Shown: one piece after another, positions 1 through 11,163 of the stretch
Position numbering within the stretch: the first letter of the stretch is position 1
Layout: each line of letters starts with the position of its first letter
NCBI RefSeq assembly: GCF_015356855.1
Contig: NZ_ARXR01000017.1
Coordinates: 1 to 64,000 of the forward strand
Direction: 5' to 3'
Source: Alloalcanivorax venustensis ISO4
Lineage (GTDB): Bacteria > Pseudomonadota > Gammaproteobacteria > Pseudomonadales > Alcanivoracaceae
Length of the DNA: 64,000 bases
Made by a program: the position numbers and the translations under genes
The notes under the pieces: model-generated
Database searches by the model: none
What the model saw: the letters and a program-made list of their open reading frames with translations, nothing else
What the model was told of the DNA's origin: nothing

Positions 1-1
1 C

Positions 2-733
2 GCCTCCGCCGACGGCACCGACAACGCCTTCCGCTTTGCCCGCTCGCTGGCCGCCGCCGGCTTCGCCATCACCAGCGGCCTGGCGCTGGGCGTGGACGCC
101 GCCGCCCACCGGGGCGCCCTGGCCGCGGGCGGCACCACCGTGGCGGTGCTCGGCAACGGCCCGGACCGGATCTACCCGCCCCACCACCGCAAGCTGGCGC
201 AGCAGATCATCGAAGGGGGCGGTGTTCTGGTCACCGAGTTCGCCCCCGGCAGCCAGCCGCGCAGGGAGTACTTTCCGGCGCGTAACCGGATTATCAGCGG
301 CCTCAGCTTCGGCACCATCGTGGTGGAAGCGGCGCTGCGCAGCGGCTCGCTGATCACCGCCCGCACCGCCGCCGAGCAGGGCCGCGAGGTGTTCGCCATT
401 CCCGGCTCGCTGCACAACCCGCTCAGCAAGGGCTGCCACCGGCTGCTGCGCGACGGCGCCAACTGGCTGGAGAGCGTCGACGATGTGCTGCACGCCTTCG
501 GCGACTTCCGCCGCACCCTGGAGGACAGCCCGGCGCTGTCGGCGGCCCGCCGCCCGGACGACACCCAGGGTCTGCTGGCGCACTTCACCACCGGCATCAA
601 CGGCCTGGACGATCTCGCCAGCCGCAGCGGCCTGCCGATGACCGAACTGGCGGAACAGCTCGCCGACCTGGAGCTGGAAGGCAGGATCAAGCGGGTCGCC
701 GGCGGCTACAGCCGCCATCGCGGGCTTGCCTGA
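2..733 (+). CDS. dprA: DNA-processing protein DprA, C-terminal part (cut by window start)
   Basis: DprA binds incoming single-stranded DNA during natural transformation and loads RecA on it. The reading frame is open from the first bases; 243 residues are visible. The Rossmann-like core is clear: a [12 protein letters not shown] motif, a [11 protein letters not shown] strand-loop, and [12 protein letters not shown] followed by [12 protein letters not shown] and AIPGS. After about residue 180 comes a small winged-helix domain ([19 protein letters not shown]) ending in a basic tail, typical of longer proteobacterial DprA. The N-terminal SAM-like domain would lie upstream of the window. tsaC follows after 50 bases in the same direction, an order common in Pseudomonas relatives. 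Identity is firm; only the 5' end is missing. Confidence 0.95.
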   Translation, partial: ASADGTDNAFRFARSLAAAGFAITSGLALGVDAAAHRGALAAGGTTVAVLGNGPDRIYPPHHRKLAQQIIEGGGVLVTEFAPGSQPRREYFPARNRIISGLSFGTIVVEAALRSGSLITARTAAEQGREVFAIPGSLHNPLSKGCHRLLRDGANWLESVDDVLHAFGDFRRTLEDSPALSAARRPDDTQGLLAHFTTGINGLDDLASRSGLPMTELAEQLADLELEGRIKRVAGGYSRHRGLA

Positions 734-783
734 CCGTCCGGGCTTGGGTACCTTCGCGGCCAGTAACCACACGAGGAACGGTG

Positions 784-3075
<2,292 letters not shown>

Positions 3076-3209
3076 GTGACCCCAGGCGCCATTTTACAAA
3101 CTTTGTCGCGTTGCGGCTGGCGGTGCTGGCCGAAACCCGCTGAAATATTCGCCAATTGCCGCCCCTGCCTGGGCTGGCCTTTTTGTCTTTTATGCGCTGA
3201 GGAAAACTC

Positions 3210-4196
3210 ATGTTTTTGCCACGCTTGGTGGTATTGCTTGCCGCGAGTCTTGTCTGTGGTCTGGTTCAGGCCAACACCTTCGGTTTTTCCTGGGATAACG
3301 ACGCTTTCCTGGGCCAGGACAAAAACTACACCAACGGCGTCCGTTTCAGCTGGGTCGGTGACGGTCAGTCGGATTGCCAGGCCAACGGCGGCCTGACCTG
3401 TGGCGTGGCCCGGGCGCTGGACCCGCTGCCGGGGGTGTCGGCCTCCGATGAGCGGCACGCGCTCACCGTCAGCCTGCAGCAGATCATGCTCACGCCGTCC
3501 GACATCAAACGGACGACGCCGGATTACAACGACCTGCCCTATGTGGGTTATTCCAACCTGGAACTGGGTCTGTTCAGCTGGGACAAGAAGAACCTGTTCG
3601 GCTACGGCGTGCGCGCCGGCATCGTCGGGCCGGATTCCGGTGCCGAGCAGTCGCAGAAGTTCGTGCATAAGGTGGTCGGCGCCAACGAGCCCCAGGGCTG
3701 GGACGACCAGCTCGGTCACGACGGCATCGGCGGCGTTTATTTCCTGCATGCGCACCGTCTGTTCCGTACCACCAACGACGCCGGCTACCAGACCGAACTG
3801 GGCGCCGCCTGGGGCATCGACGCCAACAACTTCGACGGCGGCGCCCAGGTCGGCGGCTTTATCCGCTTCGGCCGCAACCTGCCCGGCAACTTCATTCCCG
3901 ACTACGCCGGCCTCGGCACCGCCGGCTCGCTGGTGGGCCTGTTTGATAACCCGGGGTTCGGCTGGGAAGTGTTCTTCGGTTTGAGCGGTCAGTACGTGGG
4001 CTATTCCTACCTGGAAGAGAACGCCGGCCGCTATAACATCGAGGCCCGCGACGCCGTCGGCGCGGTGATCACCGGCTTCGGGGTGCGCTCCGGCGAGTTC
4101 AGCTTCACCATGACGGTGCAGACCTCCACCTCGCCGGTGCGGGATAACAACGACCCGCTGAGCTTCGGCAACATGTCCTTTATGTGGGCCATCTAA
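3210..4196 (+). CDS. lpxR: LpxR-family outer-membrane lipid A 3'-O-deacylase
   Basis: LpxR proteins are 12-stranded outer-membrane barrels that remove the 3'-acyloxyacyl group of lipid A. The product has 328 residues: a signal peptide at about residues 1-21 ending VQA|NTF, then the family hallmark SWDNDAF and DKNYTNGVRFSW (residues 28-48), holding the conserved Asn-Asp pair (N30, D31) and Thr/Asn-Gly (T41, N42). YVGYSNLELGLFSW and a final alternating strand ending in SFMWAI fit a barrel. A GAGGAAAA ribosome site precedes the ATG. The 3' end overlaps the convergent carbonic anhydrase gene by four bases. The family call is strong; activity on this organism's own lipid A is inferred. Confidence 0.85.
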   Translation: MFLPRLVVLLAASLVCGLVQANTFGFSWDNDAFLGQDKNYTNGVRFSWVGDGQSDCQANGGLTCGVARALDPLPGVSASDERHALTVSLQQIMLTPSDIKRTTPDYNDLPYVGYSNLELGLFSWDKKNLFGYGVRAGIVGPDSGAEQSQKFVHKVVGANEPQGWDDQLGHDGIGGVYFLHAHRLFRTTNDAGYQTELGAAWGIDANNFDGGAQVGGFIRFGRNLPGNFIPDYAGLGTAGSLVGLFDNPGFGWEVFFGLSGQYVGYSYLEENAGRYNIEARDAVGAVITGFGVRSGEFSFTMTVQTSTSPVRDNNDPLSFGNMSFMWAI

Positions 4197-4726
4197 GCCT
4201 CGTCCAGGTACTGGTCCTTCAGCTTCACATAGTTGCCGGCCACATAGGGCAGGAACTCGATTTCCTTGGCGGTGAGCTCGCGCACGGCCCGCGCCGGCCG
4301 GCCCCGGTACAGCCAGCCGGAGGCCAGCCGTTTGCCGGGGCTGACCAGGCTGCCGGCGGCCCGCATCACGTCACTTTCCACCACCGCGCCGTCCATGATC
4401 ATGGTCTGCATGCCGATCATCACCCGGTCGCCGATGGTGCAGCCGTGCAGCATCGCCTGATGGCCCACGGTGACGTCGTCGCCCAGGGTCAGCGGGAAGC
4501 CGCCGGGGTTGAAGGCGGAGTCGTGGGTGATGTGCAGCACGGCGTTATCCTGCACACTGGTACGGGCGCCGATAACGATGCGGTGCATGTCGCCGCGCAC
4601 CACGGCGCCGGGCCATACGGAGCTGTCGTCGCCGAGGGCCACCTCGCCGATCACGGTGGAGGCCGGGTCGACGAAAACCCGTTCACCCTGGCTTGGCACC
4701 TTGTTCTGGAAGCTTCGAATCCCCAT
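4193..4726 (-). CDS. Gamma carbonic anhydrase family protein (YrdA-like)
   Basis: Left-handed beta-helix protein of the gamma carbonic anhydrase/YrdA group, 177 residues from the chosen ATG. Hexapeptide repeats run through the chain. Histidines at the metal positions are present: RGDMHRIVIGA, VLHITHDS and VGHQAMLHGC. The closest named relatives (YrdA, CaiE-like) bind zinc but often lack proven carbonic anhydrase activity, so the reaction is not certain. The ATG at 4726 fits family starts (MGIRSFQ); an upstream ATG at 4741 would add five residues without a ribosome site. Divergent from oligopeptidase A with only 50 bases between starts. Confidence 0.88.
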   Translation of the reverse strand: MGIRSFQNKVPSQGERVFVDPASTVIGEVALGDDSSVWPGAVVRGDMHRIVIGARTSVQDNAVLHITHDSAFNPGGFPLTLGDDVTVGHQAMLHGCTIGDRVMIGMQTMIMDGAVVESDVMRAAGSLVSPGKRLASGWLYRGRPARAVRELTAKEIEFLPYVAGNYVKLKDQYLDEA

Positions 4727-4776
4727 CTCACACCCATTCATCAAGACGAATCAGACCCGTTATAACGAGAGGCACC

Positions 4777-6813
4777 ATGAGTCACAACCCGCTGATTGAT
4801 TACCCGGACCTGCCGCCCTTCTCCGAAATCCGCCCGGAGCATGTGAAACCGGCGGTGGAACAGTTGGTGGAAGCGGGCCGCGAGCGCATCCGTAAGGTGC
4901 TGGCCGACGGTGACTTCAGCTACCGGGCTCTGGAATTGACCCTGGCCGAGGAAGACGAGCGCCTGGAAAAGGCGTTCGGCCCGGTGGGGCATCTGAATGC
5001 CGTGGCCCAGGACGAAGCGCTGCGCGAAGCGTACAACGCCTGCCTGCCGCTGATCAGCGAGTACAGCACCGAAGTGGGCCAGAACAGCGCGCTGTTCGCC
5101 GCCTACCAGGCGCTGCGCGACAGCGACGAATTCAACACCCTGACACCGGCCCAGCAGAAAGACATCGACAACACGCTGCGCGACTTCCGCCTCTCCGGCG
5201 TGGCCCTGCCCGAAGCGCAGAAGGCGCAATACATGGAGAACGCCAAGCGGCTGTCGGAGCTGACCACCCGCTTCGAGAACAACCTGCTGGACGCCACCCA
5301 GGCCTGGAAGAAGCACGTTACCGATGAAGCGGAACTGGCCGGGCTGCCGGATACCGCCCTGGCCGGCGCCGCCGACCGCGCCCGCGCCGAGGGCCTGGAA
5401 CAGGGCTGGCTGCTGACCCTCGACTTCCCGGTGTTCTTCGCGGTGATGAGCCACGCCGAGAACCGCGCCCTGCGTGAAGAGATGTACCGGGCCTTCACCA
5501 CCCGCGCTTCCGACCAGGGCCCGCACGCCGGCGAGTACGACAACGGCGCGGTGATGGACGAGATCCTCAAGCTGCGCCACGAGCAGGCCAACCTGCTCGG
5601 TTTCGCCAACTACGCGGATAAATCCCTGGCCACCAAGATGGCCCGCGACGTGGAGGAAGTGATCGGCTTCCTCGACGACCTGGCCCGCCGCGCCAAACCC
5701 CAGGCGGAACGGGAAGTGGCGGCCTTGAAGGCGTTCGCCGCCGAGCAGGGCGCCGACGACCTGCAGCCCTGGGACCTGGGCTACTGGAGCGAGCGCCTGC
5801 GCGAGGCCCGCTACGATCTTTCCGACGAAGCGCTGCGCCCCTGGTTCCCGGCGGAGAAAGTGATCGACGGCATGTTCCAGGTGGTCGGCAAGCTGTTCGG
5901 CATTCGTTTCCGCCAGCGTGACGACGTGGACACCTGGCACCCGGACGTGCGCTTCTTTGAACTGGTGGACGACGACGGCAGCGTGCGCGCCGCTTTCTAC
6001 CTCGACATGTACGCACGCAACGGCAAGCGCGGCGGGGCCTGGATGGACGACGCCCGGGTGCGCCGCCGCCGTCTGGACGGCGAACTGCAGACCCCGGTCG
6101 CCTACCTGACCTGCAACTTCGCGCCGCCGGCCGGCGGCAAGCCCGGCCTGCTCACCCACGACGAAGTGGTCACCCTGTTCCACGAGTTCGGCCATGGGCT
6201 GCACCACATGCTCACCGAGCAGGAAGTGGCCGGCATCTCCGGTATTAACGGCGTGGCCTGGGACGCGGTGGAGCTGCCCAGCCAGTTCCTGGAAAACTGG
6301 TGCTGGACCGAAGAGGGCCTGGCGCTGATTTCCGGCCACTACGAAACCGGCGAACCGCTGCCCCGGGAAACCCTGGACAAGATGCTCGCCGCCAAGAACT
6401 TCCAGAGCGCCATGGGCATGATGCGCCAACTGGAATTCTCGCTGTTCGACATGCGCCTGCACGCGGAGTACCGCGAAGGCCTGAATATCCAGCAGGTGCT
6501 GGATGAAGTGCGAGAGCAGGTGTCGGTGATCAAGCCGCCGGCCTTCAACCGCTTCCAGAACGGTTTCGGGCACATCTTCGCCGGCGGCTACGCGGCCGGT
6601 TACTACAGCTACAAGTGGGCAGAAGTGCTCTCCTGTGACGCCTATGCCCGCTTCGAGGAGGAAGGCCCGTTCAACGAAGCCACCGGTCGCGACTTCCGCG
6701 AAAAGATCCTCGCCCGCGGCGGCAGCCGCGAACCGATGGAACTGTTCGTGGATTTCCGCGGCCGCGAACCCAGTGTCGAGCCGTTGCTTCGCCACAGCGG
6801 CATCGAAGGTTAG
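4777..6813 (+). CDS. prlC: Oligopeptidase A (M3 metallopeptidase)
   Basis: Cytoplasmic zinc oligopeptidase that degrades short peptides, including cleaved signal peptides. 678 residues against 680 in E. coli PrlC. The thimet-peptidase zinc site HEFGH lies at residues 469-473, with the third ligand in the following VAWDAVELPSQFLENW segment. N-terminal FSEIRPEHVKPAVEQL and C-terminal GHIFAGGYAAGYYSYKWAEVL are family signatures. The open frame extends upstream, but the ATG at 4777 after a GAGAGG ribosome site gives the family N-terminus. A YheV-type zinc ribbon gene follows after five bases. Confidence 0.96.
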   Translation: MSHNPLIDYPDLPPFSEIRPEHVKPAVEQLVEAGRERIRKVLADGDFSYRALELTLAEEDERLEKAFGPVGHLNAVAQDEALREAYNACLPLISEYSTEVGQNSALFAAYQALRDSDEFNTLTPAQQKDIDNTLRDFRLSGVALPEAQKAQYMENAKRLSELTTRFENNLLDATQAWKKHVTDEAELAGLPDTALAGAADRARAEGLEQGWLLTLDFPVFFAVMSHAENRALREEMYRAFTTRASDQGPHAGEYDNGAVMDEILKLRHEQANLLGFANYADKSLATKMARDVEEVIGFLDDLARRAKPQAEREVAALKAFAAEQGADDLQPWDLGYWSERLREARYDLSDEALRPWFPAEKVIDGMFQVVGKLFGIRFRQRDDVDTWHPDVRFFELVDDDGSVRAAFYLDMYARNGKRGGAWMDDARVRRRRLDGELQTPVAYLTCNFAPPAGGKPGLLTHDEVVTLFHEFGHGLHHMLTEQEVAGISGINGVAWDAVELPSQFLENWCWTEEGLALISGHYETGEPLPRETLDKMLAAKNFQSAMGMMRQLEFSLFDMRLHAEYREGLNIQQVLDEVREQVSVIKPPAFNRFQNGFGHIFAGGYAAGYYSYKWAEVLSCDAYARFEEEGPFNEATGRDFREKILARGGSREPMELFVDFRGREPSVEPLLRHSGIEG

Positions 6814-6818
6814 CTATT

Positions 6819-7019
6819 ATGGTTAAACGTCAGTTCATCGCCGGGGCGACCTGCCCCGGCTGCGGCGCCATGGACCGTATCCAGCGCTGCAGTGACGACG
6901 ACAGTACCTGGATGGAATGTGTCGCCTGCGGGCTGGTCCGCGACCTGGACCAGCCACCCGCGGCGGCGGACGCCACCGACGCCAATGAGCAGACGGTGAC
7001 GCTAAAGCCCCGGCGTTAG
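6819..7019 (+). CDS. YheV-family putative zinc ribbon protein
   Basis: A 66-residue protein with four cysteines in two CxxC knuckles (CPGCGAMD and ECVACGLV), as in a small zinc ribbon. The N-terminal MVKRQFIAGATCPGC matches the YheV family of putative metal-binding proteins. It starts five bases after prlC on the same strand, so it is co-transcribed and possibly coupled. The function of the family is unknown. The acidic, alanine-rich tail after residue 48 looks disordered. Confidence 0.85.
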   Translation: MVKRQFIAGATCPGCGAMDRIQRCSDDDSTWMECVACGLVRDLDQPPAAADATDANEQTVTLKPRR

Positions 7020-7022
7020 GTA

Positions 7023-7643
7023 TCAGTAACGCCAGCCCGGTGAGCTCAAGTAGGCGTAGACGAACACCGCGGCGGCGACCAGGAATACCACCATCATCAC
7101 GGTGGCGATGATGCCGAAAATCATGCCCGCGATGGCGGTGCCCCTCCCGCCGGGGTCACGCTCGCCCCGGTCCATGGCTTTCAGCTCCAGCACCCCCAAT
7201 ACCCAGGCGACCACCCCCAGCGGCGAGAACAGCAGCATGCTGATCAGGCCCAGCGTCAGTACCAGGGTGCCGCGATGCGGCTGCACCGCTTCCCCGGTCC
7301 GTGTCGCTTCGGCGGCCGGCACCGCCGGCCGGTAGGGTTCGCGCTCAACGAAAGCGGCGGCCAGCAGCAGCCCCAGAGTGGTCGCGCCGAACACGAAATA
7401 ACCCGCCGACACAATCATCGAATAGGCTTCCCAGGACAGTAGCCCGTTGCCGCTGAGCGGCACCAGAAAATGATTGGTCACCACCTGAAACAAGGCCTGA
7501 AGCAGTAACACCACGCTGGCGAGTATCACCAGCAGGGACGCTTTGCGCGCCCGGCTTCTGAAGACGATGCCCAGCACCAGGCCGACAATGGCCGGTATAA
7601 CAACGGGCAGAAGGTTGATGATGGTGCTCAGATATTGCGGCAT
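7023..7643 (-). CDS. DUF4190-type membrane protein
   Basis: A 206-residue inner-membrane protein of unknown function. Hydrophobic segments lie at about residues 10-26, 35-55, 75-98, 125-148 and 170-195. The C-terminal part (LGLISMLLFSPLGVVAWVLGVLELKAM, then GRGTAIAGMIFGIIATVM) has the DUF4190 pattern: a helix, a short stretch with GE or DRGE, then AxxGxILGI. The N-terminal two thirds is not recognised. The gene is convergent with the zinc ribbon gene, three bases apart. Nothing in the neighbourhood points to a pathway. Confidence 0.75.
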   Translation of the reverse strand: MPQYLSTIINLLPVVIPAIVGLVLGIVFRSRARKASLLVILASVVLLLQALFQVVTNHFLVPLSGNGLLSWEAYSMIVSAGYFVFGATTLGLLLAAAFVEREPYRPAVPAAEATRTGEAVQPHRGTLVLTLGLISMLLFSPLGVVAWVLGVLELKAMDRGERDPGGRGTAIAGMIFGIIATVMMVVFLVAAAVFVYAYLSSPGWRY

Positions 7644-7858
7644 GCGGCCCCCTGATAATCAAAGGCGGCCACGTTAGCGTTGTCGGCGGTGATTGTCCCG
7701 GCCGGCGGTCACAGTTCCGCGGCGGCCGATTCCCACCCGATGCAAAAGAAGGTAAAGCGGTGTGATTGGGGGTCGGCAAGCCCGCCCCGCAGGGCGCACT
7801 ATGATTTTCCCACCGTGATTCTCATGGTGAGCGAAACCGATGAGAAAGGAGTTCTCTC

Positions 7859-8311
7859 ATGTCCGACGATAAGGTAACCAAAGTACTTAACGCCTTGATT
7901 GAAACCTGCCGGGACGGCGAAGAAGGTTTTCGCACTTGCGCCGAACAAATGGAAAAACCCGAACTGCAACAGATTTGCAGAGACCGCGCCCAGAGCTGCG
8001 CCACGGCGGCCCAGGAGCTGCAAGAACTGGTGCGCGCCCAGGGCGGCGATCCGGAAGACAGCACCAGCGTGGCCGGCACGCTGCACCGCCGCTGGGTGGA
8101 TCTGAAAGCGAAGCTGATGGACCGCACCGACGAAACCGTGCTTAACGAATGCGAACGCGGTGAGGATGTGGCCAAGCACAACTACCAGAAGGCGCTCGAT
8201 GAAGAGCTGCCGGAGACGGTGCGTGCCGTGGTGGAAAAGCAGTACCTGGGTGTGAAGGAAAACCACGACAAGATAAAAGCACTGCGTGACGCTGAACGCG
8301 CCAAGGCGTGA
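7859..8311 (+). CDS. PA2169-family four-helix-bundle protein (DUF2383)
   Basis: A 150-residue soluble protein with a DUF2383/PA2169 pattern: helical throughout, with an ETCRDGEEGFRTCAEQ opening, then CRDRAQSCATAAQELQELV, and a late ECERGEDVAKHNYQKALDEELP helix. The family has a ferritin-like four-helix arrangement and is often found among general stress genes; its function is not established. A strong AAAGGAG ribosome site at 7848-7854 sets the start. Cysteines recur in each of the first three helices. It is a single-gene unit closed by a clear terminator. Confidence 0.85.
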   Translation: MSDDKVTKVLNALIETCRDGEEGFRTCAEQMEKPELQQICRDRAQSCATAAQELQELVRAQGGDPEDSTSVAGTLHRRWVDLKAKLMDRTDETVLNECERGEDVAKHNYQKALDEELPETVRAVVEKQYLGVKENHDKIKALRDAERAKA

Positions 8312-8338
8312 GCCCGTTTTGCTGATAACCCGAGGCAA

Positions 8339-8371
8339 TAAAAAACCCGGCGAAGGCCGGGTTTTTTATTG
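8339..8371 (+). terminator. Rho-independent terminator of the PA2169-family gene
   Basis: An A-rich stretch, then a stem AACCCGGC / GCCGGGTT around a GAAG loop, followed by six T. The A run on the other side makes it potentially bidirectional, but the fpr gene ends elsewhere (8407), so it could also stop fpr transcripts. Confidence 0.9.
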
Positions 8372-8406
8372 TCGGGCCGCTCTCAAGGCCGGCGCGCCGC
8401 GTCCGG

Positions 8407-9183
8407 TTATTTCTCGACGAAGGCGCGCTCGATCACGTACTCGTGCATGTGACCGCCACGGGATTCGCGGAAGCCCCAGTCATCCAGAATGTTGGTGAAG
8501 TCCTTCAGCATGGCGGGGCTGCCGCACAGCATGAAACGGTCTTCTTCCAGATTGGGCTTGGGCAGCTCCAGATCGTCGAACAGCTTGCCGCTGGTCATCA
8601 GATCGGTGAGCCGGCCCTTGTTGCGGTACGGCTCGCGGGTCACCGTCGGATAGTAGAGCAGCTGGTTGCGGATAATGTCGCCGAAGAATTCGTTGTCCGG
8701 CAGCTCGTTCTCGATCACGTCCCGGTAAGCCAATTCCGAGGTGTAGCGCACCCCGTGGGTGAGGATCACCTGGTCGAACTGCTCGTAAATCTCCGGATCC
8801 TTGATGATGCTCAGGAACGGGGCCAGGCCGGTGCCGGTGGAGAGCAACCACAGGCGCTTTCCGGGCAGCAGGTGGTCCGCCACCAGGGTGCCGGTGGGCT
8901 TGCGGCTCACATAGATCTTGTCACCGGGCTGAATCTTCTGCAGCCGCGAGGTGAGCGGGCCGTCCGGCACCTTGATGCTGAAGAACTCCAGCTCTTCCTC
9001 ATAGTTGGCGCTGGCGATGGAATAAGCGCGCAGCAGCGGACGGCCGCCATCCTGCTCCAGGCCGATCATGGTGAAATGACCGTTCTTGAAGCGGAAGCCG
9101 GGATCGCGACTGGTGGTGAAACTGAACAGGGTTTCATTCCAGTGGCGAACGCTGGTGACGGTTTCAGTATTCAAGTTTGACAT
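8407..9183 (-). CDS. fpr: Ferredoxin--NADP(+) reductase Fpr
   Basis: FAD enzyme that moves electrons between NADPH and ferredoxin or flavodoxin, used for Fe-S repair and oxidative stress defence. 258 residues, as in Pseudomonas FprA. The FAD site is RAYSIASANYEEELEF (flavin-binding RxYS), the NADPH site is STGTGLAPFLSIIKDP, and FMLCGSPAMLKD is the nucleotide-binding C-terminal block. The protein ends AFVEK, the subclass I bacterial ending without a terminal aromatic residue. It diverges from a FinR-type LysR gene, the known Pseudomonas arrangement in which FinR activates fpr under redox stress. Confidence 0.95.
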   Translation of the reverse strand: MSNLNTETVTSVRHWNETLFSFTTSRDPGFRFKNGHFTMIGLEQDGGRPLLRAYSIASANYEEELEFFSIKVPDGPLTSRLQKIQPGDKIYVSRKPTGTLVADHLLPGKRLWLLSTGTGLAPFLSIIKDPEIYEQFDQVILTHGVRYTSELAYRDVIENELPDNEFFGDIIRNQLLYYPTVTREPYRNKGRLTDLMTSGKLFDDLELPKPNLEEDRFMLCGSPAMLKDFTNILDDWGFRESRGGHMHEYVIERAFVEK

Positions 9184-9298
9184 ATGCTAATACGCTTTTA
9201 TTCCGAAATATCCAGTTGGTGAGAATATAATCACCCGGGAGATATCGGTAAAATGGGTTATCCCGATATTTGATATCGATTATACCGATGAGACCGCT
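9184..9298. promoter_or_regulatory. Divergent fpr/finR control region with dyad repeats
   Basis: This 115-base AT-rich gap separates fpr and the LysR gene. It holds an inverted repeat with 7-base arms, ATATCGG at 9242-9248 and CCGATAT at 9263-9269, and a third related half site, ACCGAT, at 9284-9289. Such spaced dyads are typical LysR-type operators, and FinR is known to control fpr from this position. The exact bases bound are inferred. Confidence 0.6.
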
Positions 9299-10189
9299 AT
9301 GCGCTACACCCTCCGCCAGCTCGAGGTGTTCCTCGCCACCGCGCACTTCGAAAACGTCAGCCGCGCCGCGGATCACCTCAGCATGTCCCAGTCCGCCGCC
9401 TCCGGGGCGCTCAAGGAGCTTGAGTCGCAGTTCGAGATCAAGCTGTTCGAGCGCGCCGGCAAGCGCCTGCGCCTCAACGAGCTGGGCCGCCAGCTGTGGC
9501 CCCGGGCCGAGGCCCTGCTGGGCCAGGCCCGTGATCTGGAGGCCGGGCTGCTGGCCCATCAGGAGCTGGGGCAGCTTAATGTGGGGGCGACCCTGACCAT
9601 CGGCAACTACCTGGCGGTGAGTATTATGGCCCGTTATATGGCCGAACAGCCCGGCGCCCGGGTGCAACTGGAGGTGGCCAACACCCGCGCCATCGTCGAC
9701 CGGGTGCTGGGGTTCGATCTGGATTTGGGGCTGATCGAGGGGGAAATGAACCACCGCGACCTGGAGCTGCTGCCCTGGCGTGAGGACGAGCTGGTGGTGT
9801 TCTGCGCCCCGGACCACCCCCTGGCCGGCAAGCCGCGCCTGGACGACCATGATTTGAAAGCCGCCACCTGGATCGTCCGCGAGTCCGGCTCCGGCACGCG
9901 GCAGACCTTTGAGCGCGGCATGCACGGCATCCTGCCGGATCTCAACCTGCTGCTGGAGCTGGAGCACACCGAGGCGATCAAGCGGGCGGTGGAAACCGGC
10001 CTGGGCATCAGCTGCCTGTCGCGGGTGTCACTGCGCGAGGCCTTCCGGCGCGGGTCGCTGGTGCCCCTGGCGGTGCCGCACCGGGATTTCAGCCGCGAGT
10101 TCTATTTCGTGCTGCACCGGCAAAAGTACCGCAGCCCGGGGGTGGAGCGCTGGCTGCAACTGTGCCGGGAATCCCGCGATCAGGGCTGA
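9299..10189 (+). CDS. finR: LysR-family regulator, FinR type
   Basis: LysR-type transcription factor of 296 residues. The N-terminal winged helix (LRQLEVFLATAHFENVSRAA, then LSMSQSAASGALKELE) is standard, followed by a linker helix and a two-lobed effector domain from about residue 90 (NVGATLTIGNYLAVSIM). Divergence from fpr, as in Pseudomonas finR/fprA, supports the name; FinR there activates fpr under superoxide and hypochlorite stress. The effector residues were not compared. Convergent with the next gene, three bases apart. Confidence 0.8.
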   Translation: MRYTLRQLEVFLATAHFENVSRAADHLSMSQSAASGALKELESQFEIKLFERAGKRLRLNELGRQLWPRAEALLGQARDLEAGLLAHQELGQLNVGATLTIGNYLAVSIMARYMAEQPGARVQLEVANTRAIVDRVLGFDLDLGLIEGEMNHRDLELLPWREDELVVFCAPDHPLAGKPRLDDHDLKAATWIVRESGSGTRQTFERGMHGILPDLNLLLELEHTEAIKRAVETGLGISCLSRVSLREAFRRGSLVPLAVPHRDFSREFYFVLHRQKYRSPGVERWLQLCRESRDQG

Positions 10190-10192
10190 GGG

Positions 10193-11062
10193 CTACTGGC
10201 CGCCGTCCGGCCGGTATTCTTCGCGGATCACCCCTTCCAGGTCTTTCCACGGCAGCGTCAGGGTGGGCTGGCCCATCACATAGGGGGCGATGGAATAGAC
10301 GTCGTAATGCAGCACCAGGCCCTTGCGGGTGAGCCGGAAGTCGCTGCTCTCCTGGAACGGCCAGGCCTGGCGGAAGTCCTCGTCGGAATCCACTTCCTTT
10401 TCCAGCCAGCGTTCGTGGGCGCGGCGCGCGGCCGCTTCGAAGGCGTCTTCCTGGCCCGGATTAATTACCTGCCCCAGGGACACCGGGCGGTGCGCGGCCA
10501 GATCCCAGTTCAGCCAGCGTGTCACCGGCAGGCCATGGGCACCGCCGGTGAATTCGTAGCTGTCGATGGCCACCGTCAGCAGGTCCTTCCAGCGGCCCAG
10601 CTGGCGGCTTTCACCGCTGAGCTCCCAGCCCCGGGCGCCGTCGCCGGGAATCCCGGCGGCGGTGGTGAGAAAGCGGTCGGCGGCCTCTTCCAGGGTTTTC
10701 GGCGGGGCCCCCTGGTCCTCGCCGTTACCGCTCAGCTGCCGGATCATGCGGCGGCGCACCGCCTGGTTCAGCTCCGGGTGGCCTTCGTAGAGCTTCAGGT
10801 CCACGGCCACTTTGGCGCAGTCGTCGCCGCTGCAGTTGTCGGCGCGGCGGCGCAGGGTTTCCTCGCGGGTTTCCAGCTTGCCCTCGGGCGCCGCCGTTGC
10901 CGGCGGCTCGCTCTGCTGCGCGGCGCCGTTATCGGCCGGAGCCGGCTGCTTCTCGCCTTCGGGTTGCTCCGGGCCGTTGTCACAGGCGCTCAGGGCCAGC
11001 AGCGCGGCCAGCGCGCCGGCTCGTAACCAGGGGGATAATACGTTGCAGCGGCGTTCCGGCAT
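10193..11062 (-). CDS. Lipoprotein with DUF4163/RsiV-like C-terminal domain
   Basis: Predicted lipoprotein of 289 residues. The signal peptide ends in a lipobox LSAC with C27, followed by a low-complexity Glu/Pro/Ala linker to about residue 65. The rest resembles the DUF4163 + DUF3298 (RsiV-like) pair: LLTVAIDSYEFTGGAHG and later RKGLVLHYDVYSIAPYVMGQPTLTLPWKDL. This pair occurs in RsiV and in many periplasmic lipoproteins of unknown role; a peptidoglycan or lysozyme-binding role is known only for RsiV. The open frame runs much further upstream; the ATG at 11062 supplies the signal peptide. Confidence 0.8.
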   Translation of the reverse strand: MPERRCNVLSPWLRAGALAALLALSACDNGPEQPEGEKQPAPADNGAAQQSEPPATAAPEGKLETREETLRRRADNCSGDDCAKVAVDLKLYEGHPELNQAVRRRMIRQLSGNGEDQGAPPKTLEEAADRFLTTAAGIPGDGARGWELSGESRQLGRWKDLLTVAIDSYEFTGGAHGLPVTRWLNWDLAAHRPVSLGQVINPGQEDAFEAAARRAHERWLEKEVDSDEDFRQAWPFQESSDFRLTRKGLVLHYDVYSIAPYVMGQPTLTLPWKDLEGVIREEYRPDGGQ

Positions 11063-11163
11063 GACAGCTTCCTGAGTGAGTGGCGGGTCCGTCGTGGACA
11101 GCCACCGAGCATGCCCTGATTGCCCGTTACCGGGCAACCCGGGAAGCCGTGCCGAAACCGTTT

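Noticed and set aside
4741-6795. Open frame of 684 codons on the minus strand opposite prlC
   Set aside because: Composition is His/Gln/Gly-rich nonsense without a family match, and prlC is intact; a GC-driven shadow.
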